Notes under the pieces: model-generated
Seen by the model: the letters and a program-made list of their open reading frames with translations, nothing else
Database searches by the model: none
Told to the model about the DNA's origin: nothing
Program-made: the position numbers and the translations under genes
Shown: one piece after another, positions 53,201 through 61,700 of the stretch
Numbering within the stretch: the first letter of the stretch is position 1
Layout of the letters: every line of letters begins with the position of its first letter
IMG/VR virus record: IMGVR_UViG_3300006738_000004
Span: 1 to 64,000 of that record
Reading direction: 5' to 3' (one strand)
DNA: 64,000 nucleotides
Origin: a virus

Positions 53201-56067
53201 GGGACACCCTCCTCCTCAAGTCTACTTCTTGCACAACCCCACCCCTTGGGGAGGCTCCTCTTACCTTCTCTTACAACCGGGCGGTCCCTTACCTTAGCCC
53301 CAAGGTGCGGACAGAGGTGGAGGCCACCTTCCAGGTGGACTCCTCTATTCGGGGGAGCGGCTCTGCCTCCCTGCTGATCGAAGACACAGAGAAAATGGCT
53401 GAGGCCACAACGCTGTTCTTTCGAGAGGGGTCCGTTGCTGGCGTAGCAGGGGATTTCAGAACCCTGCTCGATCTTCCCTTCTGCTCGTTGTCCGGGTTGC
53501 TGGACCCTGAGACAGCGGGGTGGGCACCATTCTCCTGGAACAGTGGCATCAACACAGCCGTTCCTTACGGGCAAAGGCTCGTCGTTTCCCAAGGCGGTAT
53601 TGGTGGCTCTCAGTGGCAGCAAGAGGCCACCCTTGATGCTGCCACGACCCTCTTTTGCATCACGGAGGGGGTGATTTTCGAGGCCACTGTAAAGGTGCTC
53701 GCAACTACTCCCGACCTTGGAAAGGCAGGCCCCAGTTTTGGCGGCCTTGTGCCTTGGGGCGGCGGCCACAGCCAAGTTATGCTGGACTTCCTCTCAGACG
53801 GGTTTGTCGGGCTGATCAGGACCAGTGATGCTGCGATTCTTGCCTCATTCTATGTGGGTTGGGAGGACGGAACAGAACAGTTCTATCGGCTGGTCTGCGA
53901 CCCCAGTGCGAACCTTGTAGTTCTCTCGGTAAACGACACTGTTGTAGGAACCGTCTCCCTTTCCTCGTTCACCATCGTCCCAGACCTTGACCCGCTCATG
54001 TTTAGGACGGTGTTTGGCGTGGTTGGTTCGGCAGTGTCCCTTTCATCTTGGGACGGCGTCAGCGGCGTTCCCCTGAAGGTTCGCGGAAGAGCAGAGGGGG
54101 ACATCACCCTGAAGCGCACTCTTGGCATTTACCTCGGGGGCGGTCGTGAGGACATCAACCATTACCGGATTCCTCGTAGTGACTCGTCAACTGCTGCTAA
54201 CTCCAGTAGCAGTGCCCAGCCCATCGAGATGGACTGGACAAACCCCCTGCGGGTGCGGCTGTACCACGACCCTGAATGGGGCGTATGCCTTTACCGTCCC
54301 GACCTTCCCCCTCCTCCCTGGCACACCGGGGACTTTGCTACGGAGACGACTGACCCCAGCGCAGCTTGGATCAGTGTGGAAAGTGCAGACCTCCCCTTCC
54401 ACAGCACCCTAAAGGGGGCGATCCGTTGGGGGTCCGTCAACCCCCGCTCCATCACGCAGCAGCGATGGGATTCAGTGAGGTACCGCTTGAGGGGCGCACC
54501 CGACGGCTTCGGCATTGCTCCTCAAAACATGCTCCTGAACCGATCCCACCGGATGACCTCGGGGGAGTTCCTGTACGACACCACCCCTGAAGTGGTCACA
54601 GTCAACTCTGCGGGTGCGAGAGAGGTCAATGTACGGGCTTGCGGAATCTACGCTGACCGGGTTTTTTCGGTCCAGGTGGATGGCGCTTTGCTCCCGTTTG
54701 CGGATTGGAACTTTGACTCCGACACCCAACTGCTGGTGCTGAGAACAGCCCTTCCTTCTGACACCTACCCCGTCACAGTCACGTTTGCCGCTGCCCACCC
54801 CATCACCGAAACTTACCTGTGCTCGCAGCCTATTGAAGGATCGGTCACCCTCCTCAACGAGGGGACACCTCCTATTCCCAAGAGCTTGGATACCGCCAGC
54901 ATCAGGGAAATCTTGGCAGGTTCCCGCCTGAACGACCCCCTGGATGTACTGGATGATGCTGAAACCCTCATCATCAATGACCCCCACCGAGTCATCAAGT
55001 TTAGGGAAACGGAGACCTCTCTCTATACGGACCTGACGTTCTGCGAGGTGGAAGACGGCGAGAACATCTGGATTTCCACCTTGTGCGACGGGCCGGGGAT
55101 TGGGGAGGGGTTCTCGGACATCAAGATTGAAGGCACCGATTACGCCAACTCCTTCTCAGTGCCGGAAGGTCCCGTGGGTCCATGGGGGAAATCCTCTCCC
55201 ACAATCAAGGGGTCCGCGACCCACTTCGACCAGTCTTCTGTGCTCCTTGCTTCAGGCGGTGTGATTCAGGGCGGCGTGCTCGGACCAGGAACTGCGGTTC
55301 TACACCCCAACGCGAGAGGTCCTTCAGGTAAGCCTCCTCCAGGAATGGGCCTGAATCAGGACTTCCGCATTGTCCTCTCTGCCCAGGCCGTATTGACGGA
55401 TGCGACAGTAGACCCTCCTGTTGAACAAGCCCTGGAAGAGAGATTCGACACCCAACGCCCTATGGGGGATAACGTACCTCCCACCGAAGCTCTCCCGGTC
55501 TCAAGCAACCCGGATGGGGTCCCTGGACTCCACAACCTGGGCAAGTGTGTGGCCCGTCTTGAGGACTATGGGTCGGATACCTCCACTTCAAGGCTGGGGC
55601 CATGGGGAGCCAAAACGTGGTTCGGGGAAGTCACTGTCCTGGACAACGCCGCTATCCTGGACGGGGACACCATCACTATCGCGGGGCTTCCGCTCACTGC
55701 TCGAATGTTTGCCCCTCCTGGAGGAACGGACGAGTTCCAGATTGGGATTGATGCTGCGGAGACTGTGGCAAACATTCGAGATGCGATCAACGACACCTCG
55801 AACAGCTTTGTGGGTCTGTGTCACTCCCAAGTGGAATCACTCCCCATTACAAATCAGGCAAACATCTCATCATCACGAGAGCTTACGTTCGTCCTGAGTA
55901 ATGGGGCTGCCTTCCGGCCTAACCCCAGGACCGGGCTGTTCAGCAAACGGTCCCTTCTGGGCGGTGGCGCACAACTGGATGGCTACCAGTTCATTCTGGG
56001 CGGGGGTGTTGCACTACCAAGCCCAACTGTTACAGAGTTCACCATCGAAGCGACTCCCCCGCCATAG
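50230..56067 (+). CDS. Large mosaic adhesin/virion protein with Ig-like and lectin-like segments
   Basis: 1945 residues, GTG start at 50230. The N terminus carries two Gly/Tyr-rich units (GGNAYGFSPYGS, GGAAYGLSSYGS). Residues about 56-155 match a bacterial Ig-like (Big_5 type) domain: ITPPRVTGANPIDGF, VLFSEEM, GGLYLLTVNDG, RDLAGNIV. Several later blocks resemble LamG/concanavalin jelly rolls (LSLVRNQKGAFYSVLFNG; FYRLVCDPSANLVVLSVND). A motif W-G-S-V-x4-I-x4-W-[ED]-[ST]-V-[QR]-Y occurs twice, near residues 925 and 1400. Residues about 1797-1917 form a hook-like module. No enzyme motif was identified. A carbohydrate-binding surface or tail-tip protein is inferred. Confidence 0.75.
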   Translation: MPVFLPGLMGGFGYGGNAYGFSPYGSAAHPRLPVPPGGGYGGAAYGLSSYGSVDITPPRVTGANPIDGFTVEVLFSEEMAHDSHLFLSTNYTFGATYGVPLTTVSVEGGTPGSHGGFTSVIITHTGTTLGGLYLLTVNDGLTGPRDLAGNIVGPPPTNSASFSAYGDPTTFKVEVPPNNDDGHTVLLEFFDSRQQFQPLLPEAEFTPGVDDTVSYSLDTEYPVVPTINSAEQVTALPAKVFLDISPMTKTTYGLTVGPARALTYKAAVLPDVDPDFDGVEVGTGTSTLGEGQLLLTKDQGVTYGWSFGDTSGRLVGGTSFRADINFDAGSAAIYPPMSSSSLFSFTVNDGQRQVTLTLADIAGTKVIDISTPLGAIGSVPAEWGEVGTSDTLSLVRNQKGAFYSVLFNGVPLLTFPVGGVTPTTIPVGVQALLLSAHKVGLFKIAYLGVSASTTVFTDTWNFIHDLAGIFVGSGVLARDRILTDRGPLVRGWGDATPATKDEVAVWVEGVEVEVADVNPYVGEIYPAIPIPLSAPGTVSVALDYIWFSNPPMKMEGLNTRGLTLNKWDRSVGHTPGALAPLPASSMGAFRHHRFPMGTALGPVARKSPKQIGHRYMGFQLGGYSALLNQPTTLLTNQNPHELSVGGLKAQSQATSVLFDGETSPTNASTPWVLHGVDSGAVSANSTYTLVDASAGSYATGTAAFYEQNIDLSLDCHVELGLRLKVDDSAGTYDGVFSGIACGIHDGLHLLMVGFLKIDGVRSLGLLKNASRPDFEESWEVGPSVSGTATTETTIDVPYDPMLNGIKSGSKVRIPSGPQTGVYTIAECGLYLNDLGTVTLVLEEALPEPVHLLGNDTVDLLFDVPWNEEFVSLRSVSLFPAGTASVSIGGSVSGPLAENFEVTAYPADTALLIPAVPKGPQNGVVFWGSVSRPAINTSVWETVQYSVIPKYLVEASHGITVLTEMGVVPEEDMNTPWFIAGGFGLSRVDSTGDTLLLKSTSCTTPPLGEAPLTFSYNRAVPYLSPKVRTEVEATFQVDSSIRGSGSASLLIEDTEKMAEATTLFFREGSVAGVAGDFRTLLDLPFCSLSGLLDPETAGWAPFSWNSGINTAVPYGQRLVVSQGGIGGSQWQQEATLDAATTLFCITEGVIFEATVKVLATTPDLGKAGPSFGGLVPWGGGHSQVMLDFLSDGFVGLIRTSDAAILASFYVGWEDGTEQFYRLVCDPSANLVVLSVNDTVVGTVSLSSFTIVPDLDPLMFRTVFGVVGSAVSLSSWDGVSGVPLKVRGRAEGDITLKRTLGIYLGGGREDINHYRIPRSDSSTAANSSSSAQPIEMDWTNPLRVRLYHDPEWGVCLYRPDLPPPPWHTGDFATETTDPSAAWISVESADLPFHSTLKGAIRWGSVNPRSITQQRWDSVRYRLRGAPDGFGIAPQNMLLNRSHRMTSGEFLYDTTPEVVTVNSAGAREVNVRACGIYADRVFSVQVDGALLPFADWNFDSDTQLLVLRTALPSDTYPVTVTFAAAHPITETYLCSQPIEGSVTLLNEGTPPIPKSLDTASIREILAGSRLNDPLDVLDDAETLIINDPHRVIKFRETETSLYTDLTFCEVEDGENIWISTLCDGPGIGEGFSDIKIEGTDYANSFSVPEGPVGPWGKSSPTIKGSATHFDQSSVLLASGGVIQGGVLGPGTAVLHPNARGPSGKPPPGMGLNQDFRIVLSAQAVLTDATVDPPVEQALEERFDTQRPMGDNVPPTEALPVSSNPDGVPGLHNLGKCVARLEDYGSDTSTSRLGPWGAKTWFGEVTVLDNAAILDGDTITIAGLPLTARMFAPPGGTDEFQIGIDAAETVANIRDAINDTSNSFVGLCHSQVESLPITNQANISSSRELTFVLSNGAAFRPNPRTGLFSKRSLLGGGAQLDGYQFILGGGVALPSPTVTEFTIEATPPP

Positions 56068-56158
56068 GGAATCTGCTTTATAGGCAGGTTCAAAGGCGAA
56101 CATGAACTACCGTCGGTTTTTCCCTTATCGGAGGCGTCGGTGAGCACAAAACTTTTCC

Positions 56159-56164
56159 AGGAGG
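56159..56164 (+). promoter_or_regulatory. Strong ribosome binding site of the holin candidate
   Basis: AGGAGG six bases before ATG 56171 fixes the start. The upstream gap (56068-56158) also contains TTTATAGG and a TTTTTCCCTTAT stretch, but no clear promoter could be assigned. Confidence 0.7.
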
Positions 56165-56170
56165 AAACAT

Positions 56171-56674
56171 ATGCGACACTTTCTAACCTTGATCGTGCTG
56201 GTACTCGGTCTGACGGTTCCAACCGCTGCTTTTGCGGAAGAACCTGCTGCGGCTGAAGCAACGGAAGAGGCGGCTCCCGCTTCAGATGAAGCCGCACCTG
56301 CGGGGGACGAAGCTGCGGCAGATGAGGCTGCTGGTGACGAGGAAGTCCCGGACACTCTCGATGATGCCGCTGACGACATCAGCTTGCTCGTGAAGGCAGT
56401 CCAGGACAAGAACTGGTCCCTGGCTCTTGGTTTCTTGCTGATGCTCCTTGTCATGCTTGCCAACAAGTTCGGCCTGAAGGACAAGGTTGGCTCCAAGGCG
56501 GTCCCGTGGGTCGCTATGGGCCTCGCTGTGGCCGCTACCAGTGGTATTGGGCTGGCTAACGGTCTGGCGCTGATGGATGCTGGTATGCAGGGTGTTCTGG
56601 CTGGCGTGGCTGCCATTGGTGGCTGGGAGTTGCTTTTCAAGCACATCCTCCAGAGCAAGCCCGCTGCTGACTGA
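56171..56674 (+). CDS. Holin candidate with signal peptide
   Basis: 167 residues. Residues 1-22 are a Sec-type signal (basic MRH, hydrophobic LTLIVLVLGLTV, cleavage site AFA before Glu23). Residues 23-69 are a highly acidic Ala/Glu/Asp linker with no aromatic residues. Then come three hydrophobic segments at about 83-97, 110-133 and 138-155, ending in a short Lys-containing tail. This fits a small holin-like membrane protein that would permeabilise the inner membrane at lysis. The signal peptide and long acidic linker are unusual. A membrane-anchored virion or superinfection protein is the alternative. It is the last gene before a strong hairpin, and no endolysin is seen nearby. Confidence 0.5.
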   Translation: MRHFLTLIVLVLGLTVPTAAFAEEPAAAEATEEAAPASDEAAPAGDEAAADEAAGDEEVPDTLDDAADDISLLVKAVQDKNWSLALGFLLMLLVMLANKFGLKDKVGSKAVPWVAMGLAVAATSGIGLANGLALMDAGMQGVLAGVAAIGGWELLFKHILQSKPAAD

Positions 56675-56697
56675 GTAACCTCAGTCCACAAACTCAG

Positions 56698-56727
56698 ACG
56701 CCCCCCGGAGAGATTCTCGGGGGGCGT
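56698..56727 (+). terminator. Strong GC hairpin after the holin candidate
   Basis: ACGCCCCCCG and GAGA pair with TCTC and GGGGGGCGT to form a roughly 13-bp stem with one bulged G and a GAT loop, 24 bases after the stop. Only TTCT follows, so it lacks a real T tract. It may work as an intrinsic terminator or RNA-stabilising end for the long + strand operon. Confidence 0.6.
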
Positions 56728-57069
56728 TCTGCGCTTACCGCCCCAGGTTTTTGCCGACTGGGGGCTTCGGCCCTAATGTGGTGGGTCCATGGGGACCTCC
56801 AGGAGAGAGGAAGTTTCAGCGGACTCCTTTGGCCTGCCGCTGCGTCAGGGGTGCGACCTGAGCTTCGCGCACCGGAAACCGCCTTGGGTGGGGACACTGG
56901 CGAAGGCCCCTAAATCTAATCCATCGAGCTTCTCTCCTCTTCTTGAACTCTCTACGGGAGCCGCTGGGAACGGGAACCCCTTCTCTCGATGATTTGGCTA
57001 TGAGTCAGGGTGTTCGACACCATGTGCGGAGTGTGCTCGGTAGAGTGCCGGACATGGAGGCAAGGTGAC
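56728..57069. other. Intergenic region, about 340 bases, no supported gene
   Basis: This gap holds short frames without ribosome sites. A compact hairpin with a TTCG tetraloop (CTTCGG core, 56761-56774) and a 7-bp inverted repeat CATCGAG/CTCGATG (56922-56928, 56985-56991) are visible. A promoter for the 57070 gene or a small structured RNA could lie here. No tRNA can be folded from it by eye. Confidence 0.5.
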
Positions 57070-57708
57070 ATGGGTTCAATGATGAAGGACAGGTTCCAAT
57101 CTCCTCGTGGCCGGGTAAGCCTTGGTTTCACCATGGAGCAAGCTGCTGTGATGGCCCTTCCCAAGGGAGAGGTCTTCATTGAGATGGTGGATGGCAAGAC
57201 GGGAGAGGTCCTTTTCAAGGAACATCGCCCCAACGTCATCACCGCTGACGCAGGCATTCAAGCCGCTCGCTACTTCAAGGACCCTTCGGAGCCTGCCAGC
57301 GGGGCCAACATGCTGGCTGTGGGCACCGGAGCTACGGGTGCCCTGTTGTCTCCCGACGCCCCAAGCCCTGACCAACGGGGTTTGAATGCGGAGATTTCCA
57401 GGAAGGCGTGGGCTTCCACTACGTTCAGGAACGCCGATGGTGGCGCGTCAGAGATCCCCACCAACGTGGTGGATTTCACCTGCACCTATGACGAGGCAGA
57501 AGCAGTCGGTCCTCTGAATGAGATGGGCATCCTGTCCACACGCTCGGACAACCCGTTGATCACCTACCCCAACCCGGACATCTACCCGGCTCGGGAACTG
57601 TCACGGGACTTGCGGGACTACGATGTGCTGATCAACTACCTGACTTTCGCGGTGATCTCGAAGCCCAGCACCGCTCGGCTGACCATTACTTGGCGAATCA
57701 CGTTCTAA
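57070..57708 (+). CDS. Tail/virion protein with LAVGTG-type fold
   Basis: 212 residues from ATG 57070 (GGAGG nine bases upstream); an ATG at 57010 is in frame but lacks a ribosome site. After a helical leader the protein shows VFIEMVDGKTGEVLFKEHRP, NVITADAGIQAARYF, NMLAVGTGATGAL, then a Gly/Thr beta part and NEMGILSTRSDNPL. The order 'unattended start - LAVGTG - E/N-x-G-I/L-F' is common to many phage tail proteins that decorate the tail tip, though no specific family is proven. It converges with the following minus-strand gene, overlapping it by eleven bases. Confidence 0.65.
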   Translation: MGSMMKDRFQSPRGRVSLGFTMEQAAVMALPKGEVFIEMVDGKTGEVLFKEHRPNVITADAGIQAARYFKDPSEPASGANMLAVGTGATGALLSPDAPSPDQRGLNAEISRKAWASTTFRNADGGASEIPTNVVDFTCTYDEAEAVGPLNEMGILSTRSDNPLITYPNPDIYPARELSRDLRDYDVLINYLTFAVISKPSTARLTITWRITF

Positions 57709-58435
57709 GCACGGCCTCCAACTCCTTGGCAGCAGCTTCGGTTAGCTCCATGAGGAAGTCTTCTTCCTCGTTGTAGGCAAGGTAGTGCCCTTCGTGAAGG
57801 ACGATGCTGCGGATAGTGCAGTAGGGATAAGGGAGGCTTTCCCGACCAGTGCCGGGATTTCCCATGGAGCCGGACTCATCGACTACGACCATGGGAGGAC
57901 TCGGCTCTCCAAAGGTGGAGAGGGGAGGCAGTTCCCCGACTCCTCCCACCATGTTCTGAAGTATTTGGGGCTTGTCTTCCACCACGGTCACTTCATGGCC
58001 GTTGGCCCATACAACATCATCCTTGCCGGGTCCTACACGGAAGCCAAGGCGGTCACCCTTGACCCAGAAGACCTTCCCTTCCGAAGAGCCGTCGAGAGTG
58101 CGGACATGCTCTCCCTTGGAGGGCATCTTGGGGGTGACGAGGGCCAGAATCCCGCTCCAGGTTTGTCCTGCGGGGGGTTGGGGGTTTCGGCAGAGGTCAT
58201 CAGGGAAACCCGGCAGAACTACCTCGACGTTAGAGGCCGCAGTCCAATGGACTGTGTCAGCCGCATCTTTGATGCCGATGCGGAGACCGTGGTTGTGGAG
58301 ACCTCCCTCCCCTTCCCAAAAAACGACGCCTCGTACTCCATGAGGAACCTTCCGGCCTTTCACCACAACGACGCTCTTCCCCTTCTGGACCGAAAAGAGA
58401 GTGTCACGGGCCTCTTGTTCTGCTGGAGTGGTCAT
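57698..58435 (-). CDS. Tandem SH3/KOW-like domain protein
   Basis: 245 residues on the minus strand; ATG at the complement of 58433-58435 with GGTGAGGA nine bases upstream. Two similar blocks are visible: residues about 18-75 (KGKSVVVVKGRKVPHG, GVVFWEG, HWTAASNVEVV) and about 105-155 (KGEHVRTLDGSSEGKVFWV, GFRVGPGKDDVVW, GHEVTVVE). The pattern K-G-x2-V-x4-G, G-x-VFW, then W and V resembles SH3/KOW-type modules that bind proteins or nucleic acids. A glycine-rich loop and an acidic helical C terminus follow. It is not in the virion operon orientation, so it is perhaps a host-takeover protein. No homologue is named. Confidence 0.7.
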   Translation of the reverse strand: MTTPAEQEARDTLFSVQKGKSVVVVKGRKVPHGVRGVVFWEGEGGLHNHGLRIGIKDAADTVHWTAASNVEVVLPGFPDDLCRNPQPPAGQTWSGILALVTPKMPSKGEHVRTLDGSSEGKVFWVKGDRLGFRVGPGKDDVVWANGHEVTVVEDKPQILQNMVGGVGELPPLSTFGEPSPPMVVVDESGSMGNPGTGRESLPYPYCTIRSIVLHEGHYLAYNEEEDFLMELTEAAAKELEAVLRT

Positions 58436-58481
58436 CTTGTGGTTTCCTCACCTTTAGGGGATCTACGGCAGCAAGAGGCCA

Positions 58482-58507
58482 ATGGAACCCCCCTTTCTCG
58501 GTTCCAT
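58482..58507. promoter_or_regulatory. Perfect 8-bp inverted repeat between divergent genes
   Basis: ATGGAACC (58482-58489) and GGTTCCAT (58500-58507) flank a pyrimidine-rich 10-base spacer, between the minus-strand SH3/KOW gene and the + strand small gene. This is the right place for an operator serving both directions. Binding is not shown. Confidence 0.45.
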
Positions 58508-58539
58508 GCCTATCGAGATGGACAAGCGGAGGTGGCTCT

Positions 58540-58719
58540 ATGGGATGCGGATGTCGCAAGAAGACTGGTCGCAAGAAGACGGCAAGTCATGTGAAAAAGC
58601 CCATCGCATCAAAGCCATTGCCAAACAACTTCGTGTCCAAAGCCTCCCCGAAAAGTCGAGGTGTGAGAAGGAGCGGGACGTATACGCGCACTGCTTCAGG
58701 GTCGGTGGTGCGGAAATGA
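58540..58719 (+). CDS. Small basic CxC protein
   Basis: 59 residues, too short for most gene finders; ATG at 58540 has a strong GGAGGTGG (58528-58535) upstream and the frame closes at TGA 58717-58719. It begins MGCGCRKKTGRKK, then KKPIASKPLPNN and a basic Ser/Arg/Thr-rich tail, with about one third Lys, Arg or Ser. The paired Cys at positions 3 and 5 could bind metal. The Met-Gly-Cys start could be modified, but no lipobox (LxxC) is present. I do not recognise a family, though small phage proteins starting MGCGC are familiar. It overlaps longer frames that have weaker start sites. Confidence 0.6.
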   Translation: MGCGCRKKTGRKKTASHVKKPIASKPLPNNFVSKASPKSRGVRRSGTYTRTASGSVVRK

Positions 58720-58797
58720 ATCAGGAGCGCGTTTCGGTGTCCCGGCTATACGCCGCGATGCCGTAGGTAAGGTACTCCCTCGGAGCGGGAATCCCGG

Positions 58798-61700
58798 ATG
58801 GCTATCAGAGATAAATACTTCACAGGTTCCACAGTCTCACGATACCTCCCGCCAGGGGAGCATTCGTGGGATGAGGCTGTGTACCAGTCCGGCAAGCCGG
58901 TTCTGGACGCTGAACTGAACCTATCCCAAGAGGTCGGGCGTCAACTCCGGTCCTTGGTACAGCAACGCACTGTCCCGTCTGGGTGGTTGCGGGGACCTGT
59001 TCCCCCTCGCTTCAACGAAGGGATTTCCTTCCTTCCCACCTCCAACCCCAACTTCGCCCCCAACACGTTTTGGATGGGGAAGAGGACCGCTCTCGTTGCG
59101 GGTGCCCCCATTGTGGTGGAGTTTTCCAACACCGACCTGCCTAACATAAACCGGATCGACCTGGATGCGGCCACCGTTTACGAAGGGACCGGCACCTCCA
59201 TCAAGCGCACGGACTTCGTGTTCCTTGAGGTATGGCGTTGCCTTGTCTCCCACTCCCCCCGTGCTTCAGCGACGGTCGAGGTGGTGACTTGGGGTGACCT
59301 GGATGCGGCTGATCAGATCCTCATCAACGCGGTTGTCCTGCAAGCGACAACGGGTGGGCCAGCACTCAACACGTTCAACCTGGGCCTGAATGCCAATGAG
59401 ACTGCCGCGAACATCGCCGCAGCCATCAATGAGCCTCTGAACGCCTTTACGGGGATCTGCACGGCTGCGGTGGACGTATCGGACCCCACCCAGGTGAACC
59501 TCACCACTGTCGATGCTTTGGCCGGGGCCGCTGGAAATGCAGTGACCCTGAGCCTTGCCCTCACCAATGCAGGCAGCATGACGGTGAATGCGGGACCAGG
59601 ACCCACGACCTTTGCGGGTGGTGCGGACACGCCCAACAAGCCCACGCAGTTCTCCCTCTATCGAAACGGAAACGTCCAGTCCCCCCTTGCCACCAACCTC
59701 CCTGACGAGATCGCGGACCCCACCATCGGGACCGAGACAACCAAGCGAGTTCAGTGGCAGTACAGGATTCGAGCCACCGGGGCGGCTGAGGGCGTCAACT
59801 TCAAGACCCAGCACGACGGTTTCTCGCAGCCCAATGTCCAGGCTCAAGGGTCCCAAGCTGCTCCTCTTGGGGCGCTCTTCCCCTTTGTCAAAGCAGACAT
59901 GACTTCGGTGATCGACAACAGCAGTGCTGTTGCCTACGACATCCGTGATCCTGGCCTGTGGATTTCCGGTGATGGGACTTCTGCTTCAGCGACCGCCCTT
60001 GGAACTGTCGATGGCTATGTCTATGCAGTGCCCATCGGTTTCGTGTTCCGTAGAAACGATGCCTACAACGGCGGGGTATCAGCACCCCCGCTGGGTCAGG
60101 GGTTTTCCCCTCTGGACAACACGAATGGAGGGTTGCCTTTCACCCATCCCTTGTTCGTGAACCCGTACATTGGAACCATTGAACCTAACGAGTCAGACCG
60201 CCCTGACGGTCAGTTCTATGATGTCATCTCCGACACGGACTTCCTCGACCTGCGGAAGAACGTGTATCCAGGAGGTATTGACCTCAAAGCAGAGCTTGAG
60301 CGCCAGATGGGCTTGGTCCTGGACAACACGCTGGGGACCTGGGCGATTGATTCAGGGGATAAGTCCGGCGCGATGGGCGGTGGCTCTGGGGATGTGAGTT
60401 GGAAGTACATGGTCTGCAACGAGATTGGTCGTGCAGATGCAGAAGGAGGCAACCCGCAAAACTCCGGGGACACCCTCCGGGGCAACTTCATCGCCAACTT
60501 CGATCATGTTCGCCGTCGTTTCGGAGACCAAGCTGTCGTAGAGCTTCGGGTTTTCCCGATCCTGCCAACCGACATTGCGATCAATGAGCCTGGGAAGTTC
60601 GTCATCAAGGACAACCCAGCTACGCAGCCCCTTTGCTGGGCTGAAGATGATGTCATCCACATTGACCTGAGCAGTCTGAACGCTACCGGGGATGGGACTT
60701 GGGCTGAAGCAACTGAAACCTACCACGGCGGCTCTGGCGGTTTTGTTTCCAACTTCTTCCCGTCAGGCACCTTGATCACTGGAATCAACACCATCCGACA
60801 TGACGACGGGCAATCCACCGCTGTTGTGGTTCCCGAAGTCCAGATGAAGCTCGTTACTGGGCTGGGCACGGACTACGTTCAAATCACGCTGGATAGGAAT
60901 GACACACCCTGTGATGGCGGCGGTATCGCGGGCTATCCAGGCACAACGATTTCCATGTCTGCTCCAACAGCAGCCAACGACACGGGAAGCCCTCGACGCA
61001 TCTTCGTGGAGTTGGAGATCACCTACCCGGTAGGCTCTGGAACTTCCGACACGCCCTGGCTGGACGCCAATGACGAGTCCGTGGTTCCAGATGCTCCCAC
61101 CTCTGTGGGGGTGTATGACTTCGGCCCTGCTGTTGAAGACGGCGACGTCAGTCAGAGGCCCCCGGATTTCAATGAGCAGTTGCCGCCCTTGTTCCGGCCC
61201 TCACACCGGGAGATCCAGGTTGAGTATGCGTGTGGCGACCCCGGTGCCCCCGGATCTGCGTACACGGACATACTCATCTCCGCAGATCCGCTGAACATCA
61301 CCGTGCCACGACGCATGTACGGATCGAAGAACACGGAAGCCACTGTCACAGACCTTATTTCAGGAACCGCCCGTGCAGTAGACCATTCAACCACTCACTA
61401 CGGGATGTCCTCCCGGCGTCTGGTTCTCAACGACACGGGGACCGCACCTGCCATCCCGCTTACCAATACAGGCTCTACGCCCGTTACTGTGAACTGGTGG
61501 CCTCAGGACCCCATCCCCAACTCTGGGGGTAGTGACGGCTACCAGCTTGCCTTCTACTACCGGACCCAGGCAGAGCAGACGGTAGGGAGCCAAACGGGTA
61601 TTCCCAGTCTCCCCGAGAACCTTGTAGTGGAGCCTCTGGTGATGGCCCGTAGCCTGTGGACTAACACGGTTTCCGTAGGCTCAGTAGATGTCCCCTTCCC

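Noticed and set aside
56789-56992. 67-codon + frame and 67-codon minus frame in the 56.7-57.0 kb gap
   Set aside because: Neither has a ribosome site; composition is irregular; probably noncoding.
56995-57030. tRNA-like TTCGA near 57014
   Set aside because: The flanking bases do not pair as a T stem and no acceptor or anticodon arm could be found.
57785-58594. 269-codon + strand frame opposite the SH3/KOW-like gene
   Set aside because: It has no ribosome site, overlaps the well-supported minus-strand gene and its translation shows no coherent motifs.
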